A stretch of 64,000 nucleotides of DNA, from assembly GCF_015645385.1 (NCBI RefSeq), contig NZ_JADOET010000016.1, forward strand, positions 1 to 64,000, given 5' to 3'. The translations under genes and the position numbers were made by a program. The stretch's first letter is position 1, and each line of letters opens with the position of its first letter. This stretch comes from Winogradskyella marina (GTDB taxonomy: Bacteria > Bacteroidota > Bacteroidia > Flavobacteriales > Flavobacteriaceae). Shown here in pieces: positions 24,808-34,474 of this stretch. Below the pieces are notes generated by a model that saw only the letters and a list, made by a program, of their open reading frames with translations, made no database searches and was not told where the DNA came from.

Positions 24808-25185
24808 TTAATCCGTTTTTGGTTGAAGTATGTTAGCATACATATAGTTTTCTTTAATTTTAACTAACGCGCGATCCGCTTCAAGTCTAGTAGCGAAATT
24901 CCCTACCCATACCTTGTAGTTTGGAGTGTTCCAGATAATTTCTGTAGGCCATTCGTTATAGGTGTTTAAGAAGTTTGTTTTCTCGCGCTGCGCCTTATCA
25001 ATGTCGTTACTTTGGTACACTTGAATTTTATAAACCTTTGAGGTTTTTACATCTTTTTTAAATTCAAGTAGCTTATCTATATCACTATCTTGACTGATAT
25101 TAACAACCCCTTGTTGTGCGTGTAACGAAAATGTTAGGCCTAAACCTAAAGCTAATAGTGCTAAATTTTTATTTTTTATTTTCAT
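24808..25185 (-). CDS. secreted SPOR-domain protein
   Basis: 125-aa exported protein. A signal peptide (to about LTFSLHAQ) is followed by a short linker and a C-terminal SPOR domain of about 75 residues: VYKIQVYQSNDIDKAQ and then YKVWVGNFATRLEADRAL. SPOR domains bind denuded peptidoglycan glycan strands at division sites. The GxFxTxxEAxxAL motif is well kept. There is no lipobox, so it is probably soluble in the periplasm. It is convergent with infB and shares the terminator. The specific role is unknown. Confidence 0.88.
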   Translation of the reverse strand: MKIKNKNLALLALGLGLTFSLHAQQGVVNISQDSDIDKLLEFKKDVKTSKVYKIQVYQSNDIDKAQREKTNFLNTYNEWPTEIIWNTPNYKVWVGNFATRLEADRALVKIKENYMYANILQPKTD

Positions 25186-25371
25186 AAGTTCAAATTATTA
25201 TGGCAAAGGTAAAGCATTCAAATTAACATGTACAATTATTTTTTATTGACATTTTAATTGTAATCAATTGCGCTTCAAGCGCTCGATATATAAGTAACGA
25301 ATATTCGCATAAAAAATTCTAAAAATGTTATTTAGAATAAGTATAAATTATCTATTAACACTTCTCTAAGA

Positions 25372-25402
25372 TTTTCAAAATCGACTTTAAATGTTACTTT
25401 TG
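25372..25402 (+). promoter_or_regulatory. promoter of the alternative complex III operon
   Basis: TACTTTTG at 25395-25402 fits the -7 consensus, with TTTC at 25372-25375 (19-bp spacing) as a near-consensus -33. It is 36 bp upstream of the first actA start codon. Confidence 0.6.
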
Positions 25403-25438
25403 CCAGAGTTTTTATAACGTCTTTTTTTACTATTTTTA

Positions 25439-26776
25439 ATGAAAAAATCGTACCAAAGTTTAGAAGATAATCCAACTTATAATATGAAACAGGTGATTTA
25501 CTGTAGTTTAACCTCGAAGATGTTTAATCTTTGTCTTGTTCTATTGCTTTCTTTTTCAACAGCTCTTGCGGCTCAAGAAGGTGACCCAGTAAAAGGGAAA
25601 TCACTGTATAACACTAATTGTGCAGCTTGTCATAGATTAGATAAGCCACTTACGGGTCCGGCTTTACGTGGTGTTGAAGCCCGTTTAATGGATGAGCAAG
25701 GTTTAGGTCGAGATTGGCTTCAAGCATGGATTAGAAATAGTGCAGGTGTAATTAGTTCTGGTGATTCGTATGCTAACAAAGTGTTTGCAGAATGGAACAA
25801 CGTTCCAATGACACCGTTCCCACAATTAAGTGATCAAGATATTTCTGATATTTTAGCGTATACGGCTGAGCCAAAACCAGAGCCTGTTGTTGTGGAGGGT
25901 AGTGCTGAAGGAGATCCTGTTCAAGCAGGCGGAATATCTAACGATATAATTCTTGGAGCACTTGCTTTACTATTCGGATTGTTAGCTGTTGCACTTGTCT
26001 TAGTAAATCGTACATTAAATCGTTTTGCTGAGGCTAAAGATATCGCTGTTGTGGCAGAGCGTGAAAAAAGCACACCGTTATGGAAAGCTTTTGCTCAAAA
26101 CCAATTTTTGGTATTAGTTACTGCAATCGTATTTTTACTAGCAGCTGGTTACTTTGTGTATGGCTTCTTTATGCAAGTGGGTGTAGATCAAGGTTACGAA
26201 CCAGTACAGCCAATTCACTACTCACATAGAATTCATGCTGGAGATAATGGCATCGATTGTAAGTTTTGTCACTCTTCTGCTAGAGTGAGTAAAACCTCTG
26301 GTATTCCTTCGTTGAATGTATGTATGAATTGTCATAAGTCAATTTCAGAAGTGTCTGCTGATACTCATGCAGAAGGTATGAATGAATACGGAGTAGATTA
26401 CAATAAAGAAATTCAAAAATTATACGATGCTGTTGGTTGGGATGGTACAGGTTATACTGGTGAAGCAAAACCTGTAAAATGGATTCGTATTCATAACTTA
26501 CCAGACTTTGCTTACTTTAATCACTCACAGCACGTAGAAGTAGGTGGTATTGAGTGTCAAACGTGTCATGGTCCTGTTGAAGAAATGGAAATTATGTATC
26601 AGCATGAGCCATTAACTATGGGATGGTGTATTAACTGTCACAGAGAAACTAACGTAAAAGTTAAGGATAACGAATATTACACTAAAATTCACGAAGAACT
26701 TTCTAAAAAGTATGGTGTTGAGGAATTGACAGTCGCACAAATGGGTGGTTTAGAATGTGGTAAGTGTCACTATTAA
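25439..26776 (+). CDS. actA: alternative complex III subunit A, multiheme cytochrome c
   Basis: Periplasmic multiheme subunit of the quinol:cytochrome c oxidoreductase ACIII. The 445-aa product has six CxxCH heme sites. One is in an N-terminal monoheme cytochrome c domain (CAACH at residue 61). Five are in the C-terminal domain: CKFCH 274, CMNCH 295, CQTCH 373, CINCH 397 and CGKCH 440. Two membrane segments lie between, at about 168-190 and 222-245. Classical ActA is pentaheme, so the N-terminal domain is an added module. The first ATG gives a 45-residue leader; starts at Met16 or Met28 (MFNLCLVLLLSFSTALAAQ) would give a more standard signal peptide. It is the first gene of an eight-gene respiratory cluster. 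Confidence 0.93.
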   Translation: MKKSYQSLEDNPTYNMKQVIYCSLTSKMFNLCLVLLLSFSTALAAQEGDPVKGKSLYNTNCAACHRLDKPLTGPALRGVEARLMDEQGLGRDWLQAWIRNSAGVISSGDSYANKVFAEWNNVPMTPFPQLSDQDISDILAYTAEPKPEPVVVEGSAEGDPVQAGGISNDIILGALALLFGLLAVALVLVNRTLNRFAEAKDIAVVAEREKSTPLWKAFAQNQFLVLVTAIVFLLAAGYFVYGFFMQVGVDQGYEPVQPIHYSHRIHAGDNGIDCKFCHSSARVSKTSGIPSLNVCMNCHKSISEVSADTHAEGMNEYGVDYNKEIQKLYDAVGWDGTGYTGEAKPVKWIRIHNLPDFAYFNHSQHVEVGGIECQTCHGPVEEMEIMYQHEPLTMGWCINCHRETNVKVKDNEYYTKIHEELSKKYGVEELTVAQMGGLECGKCHY

Positions 26777-26914
26777 AAACGCGTTAGCGTGATTGTGTCA
26801 AGAAGCACAAAAGAAGAGAATTAAATTTAAAGGAATTAAATATTTAGATTGAATTGATTGAAGTTTTAAGACTTTAATATTAAATTCTAAAATCGAAAAT
26901 TATAAATAAACACT

Positions 26915-29900
26915 ATGTCATCAAACAAGAAATACTGGAAAAGTGTTGAAGAGCTAAACGAAAATAGCTCTATTGTTGAGGCGCTTCAACAAAATGAATT
27001 TGTGGAAGAGATTCCTACAGACGATTTTTTGGGAGATAAAGAGTCTTTAGAGTCTTCATCTACATCGCGTCGTGATTTCTTAAAATACGTTGGTTTTAGT
27101 ACAGCAGCAGCTTCTTTGGCTGCCTGTGAAGGACCTGTGATTAAATCCATTCCTTATATAGTACAGCCAACTGAGATTGTTCCAGGTGTTGCTAACTATT
27201 ATGCAACGACAATTGCAGATGGTTTTGATTTTACAAGTGTTTTAGTTAAGACAAGAGAAGGTCGACCAATTAAAATTGAAAACAACTTAGATGCTGCATC
27301 AAATGGTGTTGCCAATGCTAGAGTTAATGCTTCAGTTTTAGGATTGTACGATAACCTAAGAGTAAAGTCACCTATGAAAGGAGATTCAAAAATCTCTTGG
27401 GAAACTTTTATGTCTGAGACAACGTCAAAATTAAATGGTCTAAACGGTAAGCCAATTGTATTGTTAACGCAATCTATGCCGAGTCCATCAACTAATAAAT
27501 TAATTGCAGAGTTTAAAGCAAAATATGGCAACGTAAGTCACGTGTCTTATGATGCAGTTTCAGAGTCTGCAACTTTAGATGCCTACCAAGCAAAGTATGG
27601 CACAAGAGGAATGGCTAATTACGATTTCTCTAAAGCAATGACTATTGTGTCGGTTGGTGCTGATTTTCTTGGAGACTGGCAAGGCGGAGGATTTGAATCT
27701 GCTTATGCTAAAAAGCGTATTCCAGAGAATGGAAAAATGTCGAGACATATTCAATTTGAATCTAATATGTCTTTATCTGGTGCAAATGCAGATAAGCGTG
27801 TGTCATTAACGCCAAGCCAACAAAAACTAGCACTTGCTAAACTTTATAGTTATGTAACAGGTGTAGCATTGCCAGGATCTTTGCCAGAAGCTTTAGATAA
27901 AGCGGTAAAAGATGCAGCAAAAGAATTAAGTAAAGCTGGTAGTAATGGTGTTGTGGTTTCTGGTATACAGGATGTGAATGCACAAACGACAGTTTTAGAG
28001 ATCAATGAGCACTTAAGAAGTAAAGCTTTTGATCCTAAAACAACGATTAAAATTAGACAAGGGAGTAATAAAGCAGTTACACAATTAGTAGCTGATATGA
28101 AAGCTGGTAAAATTGGTGCCATCATTATGAATGGTGTTAACCCAATGTATACGTTACCAAACGCTTCAGACTTTAAAGAAGGATTAGCAAAAACAGAGTT
28201 GTCAGTTGCGTTTTCAATGAAGCAAGATGAAACATCAACAAACTGTGAATATATTGCTGCCACTCCACACAATTTAGAGTCTTGGGGAGATTTCGAATTC
28301 AAAACTGGTCATTATTCAATGATGCAGCCTACAATTCGTCCGTTGTTTGATACCAAGCAATTTCAAGACGTATTAATGGCTTGGACAGAAACGTCTGGGA
28401 CGTATAGAGATTATATTAAATCTGTTTGGACGGCGGGTATTTTAAATGGTTCTTCATTTAATAAAGCAGTTCAAGATGGTGTTTTTGTAACCGGTTCATC
28501 AGGATTTGGTGCAAATGGATCATCAACTACAACAACGACGTCATCAGAATTACAAGACAAAAAGGATAGAACCTTTTTAGGTGGAGTAATACATGATGTA
28601 GCTGTCGGTGTTGGTATTAAGGACGAAGATAAAGACGTCTATAAAACGACGACAACTACAACTACTGTAAACAATGGTAATAGCTTAGATACGTCAGCTG
28701 TCTTAACTGGCGGTACAGCAGCAAGAGCTTTAGCAGCTTCTGCAAAAGAAGGTAAGTTAGAATTGTCACTCTATACTAAAACAGGTATGGGAGATGGACA
28801 ACAAGCTAACAATCCATGGTTACAAGAATTTCCTGATCCTATAACAAGAGCAACTTGGGATAACTATATTACATTATCGCAAGCAGACGCTAAAGCATAC
28901 GATTTAATTAATGAGAATGTTGCTAATGGTGGTCTTAATGGAAGTTATGTAGATGTTACCGTAAATGGTGTTACAGTTCCTAAGGTACCAGTTTTAATTC
29001 AACCAGGACAAGCTAAAGGTTCTGTTGGTTTAGCATTTGGTTACGGAAGAACGTCTAAAGCCCTTAAAGAGGAAATGAAAACGGGTGTGAATGCATACCC
29101 ACTTTATCAAGATTTCAATGCCGTACAGGAAGTAACGATTAGTAAAGTTGCTGGAGAGCACGAATTTGCTTGTGTACAATTGCATAATACTTTAATGGGG
29201 CGTGGTGATATCATCAAAGAAACAACCCTAGAGGTATTTAATACAAAAGATAAGAAACACTGGAATGCCGTTCCAGAAGTTTCACTTAATCATATTTCAA
29301 CTCCTGTATCATCTCCAGATGTAGATTTATGGGATGAGTTTGATCGTTCTATAGGTCATCATTTTAACTTATCTATCGACTTAAACGCTTGTACAGGTTG
29401 TGGAGCATGTGTAATTGCATGTCATGCCGAAAACAATGTACCAGTCGTTGGTAAATCTGAAATGAGACGTAGTAGAGATATGCACTGGTTGCGTATTGAT
29501 CGTTATTATTCATCTGAAGATACCTTTAAAGATGACTTAGATAAGAAAAATAATATTTCTGGTTTAGGTAGTTCTTTAAGTGAATTTGGTGAGTTAGAAG
29601 ATCCTGCAGATAATCCTCAAGTTGTTTTTCAACCTGTAATGTGTCAGCATTGTAATCACGCACCTTGTGAAACAGTTTGTCCAGTTGCTGCAACAGTACA
29701 TGGACGTCAAGGTCAAAACCAAATGGCTTATAACCGTTGTGTAGGTACACGTTATTGTGCAAACAACTGTCCGTACAAAGTTCGTCGTTTCAATTGGTTC
29801 TTATACAACAAGAATGATGAATTTGATTATTACATGAATGACGATTTAGGCCGTATGGTATTAAATCCAGATGTTGTAGTGAGATCTCGTGGTGTAATGG

Positions 29901-30157
29901 AAAAATGTTCTATGTGTATTCAAAAAACACAAAAAACAATTCTAGATGCTAAACGCGATGGTAGAGCAATTAAAGATGGTGAATTTGAAACAGCATGTTC
30001 AGCAGCTTGTGGAAATGGTGCAATGATATTTGGTGATGTTAATGATAAAGACAGTAAGATATCAGCATTAAAAGAAGATGACCGTATGTATCATATGTTA
30101 GAATACGTAGGTACAAAACCTAATGTAATTTATCAAACAAAGGTTAGAAACTCATAG
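26915..30157 (+). CDS. actB: alternative complex III subunit B, MopB-like/Fe-S protein
   Basis: Large iron-sulfur subunit of ACIII. The 1080-aa product begins with the cofactor-translocation motif KYWKSVEEL, then a Tat-type SRRDFLKYVGFSTAAASLAAC (Arg52-Arg53, Cys71). A molybdopterin-oxidoreductase-like domain without cofactor spans about 80-800. A ferredoxin-like domain follows with cysteine clusters CTGCGACVIAC from 826, CQHCNHAPCETVCP from 910, the region 942-952 and CSMC at 998. These hold the 4Fe-4S/3Fe-4S clusters. Two Thr-rich low-complexity stretches (about 536-545 and 588-595) are unusual. It is co-transcribed with actA and actC. Confidence 0.95.
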   Translation: MSSNKKYWKSVEELNENSSIVEALQQNEFVEEIPTDDFLGDKESLESSSTSRRDFLKYVGFSTAAASLAACEGPVIKSIPYIVQPTEIVPGVANYYATTIADGFDFTSVLVKTREGRPIKIENNLDAASNGVANARVNASVLGLYDNLRVKSPMKGDSKISWETFMSETTSKLNGLNGKPIVLLTQSMPSPSTNKLIAEFKAKYGNVSHVSYDAVSESATLDAYQAKYGTRGMANYDFSKAMTIVSVGADFLGDWQGGGFESAYAKKRIPENGKMSRHIQFESNMSLSGANADKRVSLTPSQQKLALAKLYSYVTGVALPGSLPEALDKAVKDAAKELSKAGSNGVVVSGIQDVNAQTTVLEINEHLRSKAFDPKTTIKIRQGSNKAVTQLVADMKAGKIGAIIMNGVNPMYTLPNASDFKEGLAKTELSVAFSMKQDETSTNCEYIAATPHNLESWGDFEFKTGHYSMMQPTIRPLFDTKQFQDVLMAWTETSGTYRDYIKSVWTAGILNGSSFNKAVQDGVFVTGSSGFGANGSSTTTTTSSELQDKKDRTFLGGVIHDVAVGVGIKDEDKDVYKTTTTTTTVNNGNSLDTSAVLTGGTAARALAASAKEGKLELSLYTKTGMGDGQQANNPWLQEFPDPITRATWDNYITLSQADAKAYDLINENVANGGLNGSYVDVTVNGVTVPKVPVLIQPGQAKGSVGLAFGYGRTSKALKEEMKTGVNAYPLYQDFNAVQEVTISKVAGEHEFACVQLHNTLMGRGDIIKETTLEVFNTKDKKHWNAVPEVSLNHISTPVSSPDVDLWDEFDRSIGHHFNLSIDLNACTGCGACVIACHAENNVPVVGKSEMRRSRDMHWLRIDRYYSSEDTFKDDLDKKNNISGLGSSLSEFGELEDPADNPQVVFQPVMCQHCNHAPCETVCPVAATVHGRQGQNQMAYNRCVGTRYCANNCPYKVRRFNWFLYNKNDEFDYYMNDDLGRMVLNPDVVVRSRGVMEKCSMCIQKTQKTILDAKRDGRAIKDGEFETACSAACGNGAMIFGDVNDKDSKISALKEDDRMYHMLEYVGTKPNVIYQTKVRNS

Positions 30158-30244
30158 AAAGTTGAAAGTCTGAAGTTGGAATTTTAAGTCAATTTGGTTT
30201 CAATTTCATAATAATAGAATAATTAAAGAAACAAGTATATAATT

Positions 30245-31978
30245 ATGGCGTCTCATTACGAAGCACCTATTAGAAGACCTTTAGTAACTGGCGAGAAATC
30301 GTATCACGATGTTACATTAGATGTAGCAAGACCAGTAGAAGGCAAAGCCAACAAAGCATGGTGGATTGTTTTCAGTATTTCTTTGGTCGCATTCCTTTGG
30401 GGAATAGGTTGTATTATTTATACCGTATCTACTGGTATTGGTGTTTGGGGTTTAAACAAGACCGTAAACTGGGCTTGGGATATTACTAACTTCGTTTGGT
30501 GGGTTGGTATTGGTCACGCAGGAACATTAATTTCTGCAGTACTATTATTATTCCGTCAAAAATGGAGAATGGCTATTAACCGTTCTGCAGAAGCCATGAC
30601 AATATTTGCAGTATTCCAGGCAGGATTGTTCCCTATTATTCACATGGGTCGTCCATGGTTAGCGTATTGGGTATTACCAATTCCAAATCAATTTGGTTCG
30701 TTATGGGTAAATTTTAACTCACCATTACTTTGGGATGTATTTGCAATCTCTACCTATTTATCTGTGTCATTGGTATTCTGGTGGACAGGTTTATTACCAG
30801 ATTTTGCGATGTTAAGAGATAGAGCTATACGTCCTTTTCAAAAGAAAATTTATGCTTTATTAAGTTTCGGTTGGTCGGGTCGTGCAAAAGATTGGCAACG
30901 TTTTGAAGAAGTATCTTTAGTACTTGCTGGCTTGGCAACACCTTTAGTACTTTCTGTACATACCATTGTATCTTTTGATTTTGCTACTTCGGTAATTCCA
31001 GGTTGGCATACAACGATTTTCCCACCTTACTTCGTAGCAGGTGCTGTATTCTCAGGATTCGCTATGGTAAATACACTTCTTATTATTATGAGAAAAGTGT
31101 GTAACCTTGAAGATTATATTACAGTACAACACATCGAATTAATGAACATTGTAATTATGATTACAGGTTCTATCGTTGGTGTAGCTTATATTACTGAGTT
31201 ATTCATTGCATGGTATTCTGGTGTAGAATACGAACAGTTTGCCTTTTTGAATAGAGCAACTGGACCTTACTGGTGGGCTTACTGGTGCATGATGACCTTT
31301 AACGTATTCTCTCCACAATTTATGTGGTTTAAGAAATTACGAACAAGTATAATGTTCTCATTCTTTATTTCAATTATTGTAAACATCGGAATGTGGTTTG
31401 AGCGTTTTGTAATTATTGTAACGTCATTACATAGAGATTACTTACCATCTTCTTGGACAATGTTCTCTCCAACATTTGTTGATATTGGAATTTTTATCGG
31501 AACCATTGGATTCTTCTTTGTGTTATTCTTATTGTACTCACGTACATTCCCAGTAATTGCACAAGCTGAAGTGAAAACAATTTTAAAGTCTTCAGGTGAA
31601 AGCTATAAGAATATTAGAGAGCGTGGAGATAGTTTAGTAGGAACTGGTGCAGATAATAGAACATCAAATTATAAAATTCCAGAAACTACTACGGCTTCAA
31701 AACCAACACAAGATAATGTTGAAAAAGTCGGTAACTTACTAGAAGGAATTGGAAGATTTGATCCTTCTGTACAAACGGCAGATGATTTAAAAGTTATTAG
31801 CGGAATTGGGCCAAAAATGGAAGAAGTCCTTAATAACATTGGTATATTTACTTATGCACAAGTAAGTAAAATGACAAAAAGAGAATATGACTTGTTAGAC
31901 GAAATTACAGGTTCTTTCCCAGGAAGAGCAGAACGTGATGATTGGTCAGGACAAGCTAAAGAATTATTAAACAACTAA
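30245..31978 (+). CDS. actC: alternative complex III subunit C, NrfD-like quinol-binding protein with C-terminal HhH domain
   Basis: Integral membrane NrfD/PsrC-type subunit that oxidises menaquinol. About ten hydrophobic helices cover residues 45-430, with conserved stretches such as NFVWWVGIGHAGTLISA and FPIIHMGRPWLAYW. The 577-aa length exceeds the usual approximately 460-480. After a flexible linker (about 440-510), the last 63 residues (LKVISGIGPKMEEVLNNIGI onward, with FPGRAERDDWSGQAKEL) form a helix-hairpin-helix-like domain of the kind also fused to some ribosomal L21 and respiratory proteins. The function of that tail is unknown. Confidence 0.93.
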   Translation: MASHYEAPIRRPLVTGEKSYHDVTLDVARPVEGKANKAWWIVFSISLVAFLWGIGCIIYTVSTGIGVWGLNKTVNWAWDITNFVWWVGIGHAGTLISAVLLLFRQKWRMAINRSAEAMTIFAVFQAGLFPIIHMGRPWLAYWVLPIPNQFGSLWVNFNSPLLWDVFAISTYLSVSLVFWWTGLLPDFAMLRDRAIRPFQKKIYALLSFGWSGRAKDWQRFEEVSLVLAGLATPLVLSVHTIVSFDFATSVIPGWHTTIFPPYFVAGAVFSGFAMVNTLLIIMRKVCNLEDYITVQHIELMNIVIMITGSIVGVAYITELFIAWYSGVEYEQFAFLNRATGPYWWAYWCMMTFNVFSPQFMWFKKLRTSIMFSFFISIIVNIGMWFERFVIIVTSLHRDYLPSSWTMFSPTFVDIGIFIGTIGFFFVLFLLYSRTFPVIAQAEVKTILKSSGESYKNIRERGDSLVGTGADNRTSNYKIPETTTASKPTQDNVEKVGNLLEGIGRFDPSVQTADDLKVISGIGPKMEEVLNNIGIFTYAQVSKMTKREYDLLDEITGSFPGRAERDDWSGQAKELLNN

Positions 31979-31986
31979 TATAGTCT

Positions 31987-32526
31987 ATGGAAGCTTCGAA
32001 AGTAATTCATGCTATTTATACAGATGATGATGTATTAATGTCAGCCGTTAAAAAGGTGAAAGCAGAAAGACATCACATTGAAGAGATTTATACGCCTTTT
32101 CCAGTTCATGGACTAGACAAGGCAATGGGACTAGCACCTACACGTTTGGCAATAACAGCGTTTTTATATGGATGTGTTGGATTAGCTGTAGCTACAGTTA
32201 TGATGAATTTTATAATGATAGAAGATTGGCCGCAAGATATTGGTGGTAAACCAAGCTTTAGTTATATAGAAAACATGCCAGCCTTTGTGCCAATAATGTT
32301 TGAGCTAACGGTATTTTTCGCAGCGCATTTAATGGTTATTACGTTTTACTTAAGAAGTAGAATGTGGCCATTTAAAGACGCTGAAAATCCAGATCCAAGA
32401 ACTACGGATGACCATTTCTTAATGGAAATCTCGGTTAATAATAACGAAGAATCATTAACTAATCTGTTGAAAGATACAGGTGCTGTTGAGATAAATATTA
32501 TTGATAAAGATGAAGATGCACATTAA
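31987..32526 (+). CDS. actD: alternative complex III subunit D (DUF3341)
   Basis: 179-aa membrane subunit of ACIII with two transmembrane helices (about 58-80 and 97-122) separated by a loop with GGKPSFSYIENMPAFVPIMFE, the DUF3341 hallmark. The N-terminal soluble part (VIHAIYTDDDVLMSAVKKVK) has a ferredoxin-like alpha/beta pattern. It starts 8 bp after actC and is followed by actE with 1 bp between stop and start. Confidence 0.93.
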   Translation: MEASKVIHAIYTDDDVLMSAVKKVKAERHHIEEIYTPFPVHGLDKAMGLAPTRLAITAFLYGCVGLAVATVMMNFIMIEDWPQDIGGKPSFSYIENMPAFVPIMFELTVFFAAHLMVITFYLRSRMWPFKDAENPDPRTTDDHFLMEISVNNNEESLTNLLKDTGAVEINIIDKDEDAH

Positions 32527-32527
32527 T

Positions 32528-33088
32528 ATGAAGATAGTCGCAAAATATATCGTAGTGTTAGGATTATTGGTAGGTCTTGTATCTTGCCAAGAGAATTCTA
32601 GGCCAAACTATCAATACATGCCAAACATGTATGAACCGGTTGGTTATGAAACATATCAAGAATCTGATGCTTTTGCAAATGGTAAACAAGGTCAGTTACC
32701 AGCTGAAGGAACAATACCAAGAGGAGATTTTATGCCTTTTGAAATAGAAAATACGACAGAAGGGTTTCAGTTCGCTAAAGAAAATTTAGAAAGTCCTCTA
32801 GATTCTAGTGCGGTTGATTATGAAAGAGGAGGACAACTGTTTGCCATTTATTGTGGTATTTGTCATGGAAATAAAGGAGATGGTCAAGGAAAATTGGTAC
32901 AGCGCGAAAAGATTTTAGGTGTACCTAGCTATGATGATGTAGGTAGAGCGATTACAACAGGTAGTATTTATCATACGTTATATTATGGTAAAAATACAAT
33001 GGGTTCTTACGCTAACCAATTAAATGAAGAAGAGCGTTGGCAAGTAGTTGCTTATGTTGAGAAACTTAAGGCTGATTTAGAAAAATAA
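32528..33088 (+). CDS. actE: alternative complex III subunit E, monoheme cytochrome c lipoprotein
   Basis: Periplasmic electron carrier subunit that passes electrons from ActA towards the oxidase. The ATG at 32528 gives MKIVAKYIVVLGLLVGLVSC, a lipoprotein signal with Cys20 as the lipidation site; the longer in-frame start at 32501 would overlap actD and spoil the signal. The mature part has NYQYMPNMYEP, typical of the family, one heme site CGICHG and a distal Met region (YGKNTMGSYANQL). The length is about 186 aa. Confidence 0.93.
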   Translation: MKIVAKYIVVLGLLVGLVSCQENSRPNYQYMPNMYEPVGYETYQESDAFANGKQGQLPAEGTIPRGDFMPFEIENTTEGFQFAKENLESPLDSSAVDYERGGQLFAIYCGICHGNKGDGQGKLVQREKILGVPSYDDVGRAITTGSIYHTLYYGKNTMGSYANQLNEEERWQVVAYVEKLKADLEK

Positions 33089-33109
33089 GATTTAGATAAA
33101 GATTATATA

Positions 33110-34450
33110 ATGGAATATAAAATTTCAAATCGATTAAGAATAGGAGCGATCATTTTAATGGTTTTAGGAGCATTAGGTGTTGGTTATGGATTCATTGATT
33201 CTCACAAGTCTTTTGAGGATGTCGAAACAATGCTAAGCGAAGAAAGTCATCACGGTGAAGTTTCTGAAGTTGCTTCTGTTGAGGAAGCTCATGGTGCTTC
33301 AAATGTAGAAGGTGATCATGCTGATGAACATAAAGAACATGTTGAGCACGTATTACACCAAGTTCATAATAGACCTTGGGCAGCATTGTATGTCGCAGGT
33401 TTCTTTTTCTTTATGATAGCCTTAGGAGTATTAGCATTTTATGCCATACAGCATGCATCGCAAGCAGGTTGGTCTCCAGTATTATTTAGAGTGATGGAAG
33501 GTATTACATCGTATGTTTTACCTGGTGGAATACTTCTATTAGTGGTAGCATTTTTTGCAGATAGTCATGTGTTTATATGGTTAACGGATGGAATGACTAC
33601 GGAAGGAAGTCATAATTATGATGCTTTAGTAGCTAATAAATCGGGTTGGTTAAATAAAACAGGTTTCTTTATCAGAGCTATAATTTTCTTAGCAGGTTGG
33701 TCAGCGTATCAGTATTTTTCAAGAAAATACTCATTAGCACAAGACAACGCAGATATCAATGATAATAGTAACTTTAAAAAGAATTTCAGAATTTCTGCTG
33801 GTTTCTTAGTATTCTTTATTTATACAGAATCAGTAATGTCTTGGGATTGGATAATGAGTGTAGATCCACACTGGTTTAGTACTTTATTTGGATGGTACGT
33901 ATTATCTGGTATGCTTGTATGTGGTGTTACTGTTATTGCTATGATATCGATTTATCTTAAATCTAAAGGCTTATTAGAATATGTTAACGATAGTCACATC
34001 CACGATTTAGGTAAATTTATGTTTGGTTTTAGTATTTTCTGGACGTACCTATGGTTCTCTCAATTTATGTTAATATGGTATTCTAATATACCTGAAGAAG
34101 TAACGTATTTTATAACACGTATTGAAGACTATAATTTACCATTTTTCGGTATGGTTGCATTGAATTTTATTTTCCCACTATTATTATTAATGAATAGTGA
34201 TTTCAAACGTGTAAATTGGTTTGTAATAATGACAGGTATTGTAATTCTTGGTGGTCATTATTTAGATATATTTAATATGATTATGCCGGCAACCGTTGGT
34301 GACAGATGGTTTATTGGAATTCCAGAGATAGGATCAATTTTATTCTTTGGTGGATTATTTTTGCTTATCGTATTTACGGCACTTGGCAAGTATCCATTAT
34401 TAGCAAAAGGAAACCCTTTTGTTAAGGAAAGTGAACATTTCCATTATTAA
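33110..34450 (+). CDS. actF: alternative complex III subunit F, membrane quinone-binding subunit
   Basis: 446-aa polytopic protein, second NrfD-like subunit of ACIII. It starts with one helix (about 10-27), a His/Glu-rich loop (about 30-85), then nine hydrophobic helices. Conserved stretches include SVMSWDWIMSVDPHWFSTLFGWY and FMFGFSIFWTYLWFSQFMLIWYSN, the signature of the ActF family. The acidic/His-rich periplasmic loop is more variable. It is followed 24 bp later by coxB. Confidence 0.95.
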   Translation: MEYKISNRLRIGAIILMVLGALGVGYGFIDSHKSFEDVETMLSEESHHGEVSEVASVEEAHGASNVEGDHADEHKEHVEHVLHQVHNRPWAALYVAGFFFFMIALGVLAFYAIQHASQAGWSPVLFRVMEGITSYVLPGGILLLVVAFFADSHVFIWLTDGMTTEGSHNYDALVANKSGWLNKTGFFIRAIIFLAGWSAYQYFSRKYSLAQDNADINDNSNFKKNFRISAGFLVFFIYTESVMSWDWIMSVDPHWFSTLFGWYVLSGMLVCGVTVIAMISIYLKSKGLLEYVNDSHIHDLGKFMFGFSIFWTYLWFSQFMLIWYSNIPEEVTYFITRIEDYNLPFFGMVALNFIFPLLLLMNSDFKRVNWFVIMTGIVILGGHYLDIFNMIMPATVGDRWFIGIPEIGSILFFGGLFLLIVFTALGKYPLLAKGNPFVKESEHFHY

Positions 34451-34474
34451 TTTTAAATAAGAACAGAAACGATA

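Noticed and set aside
32501..32527. An earlier start for actE
   Set aside because: It would overlap actD and add nine basic/polar residues in front of a standard lipoprotein signal; the ATG at 32528 follows the actD stop by one base.
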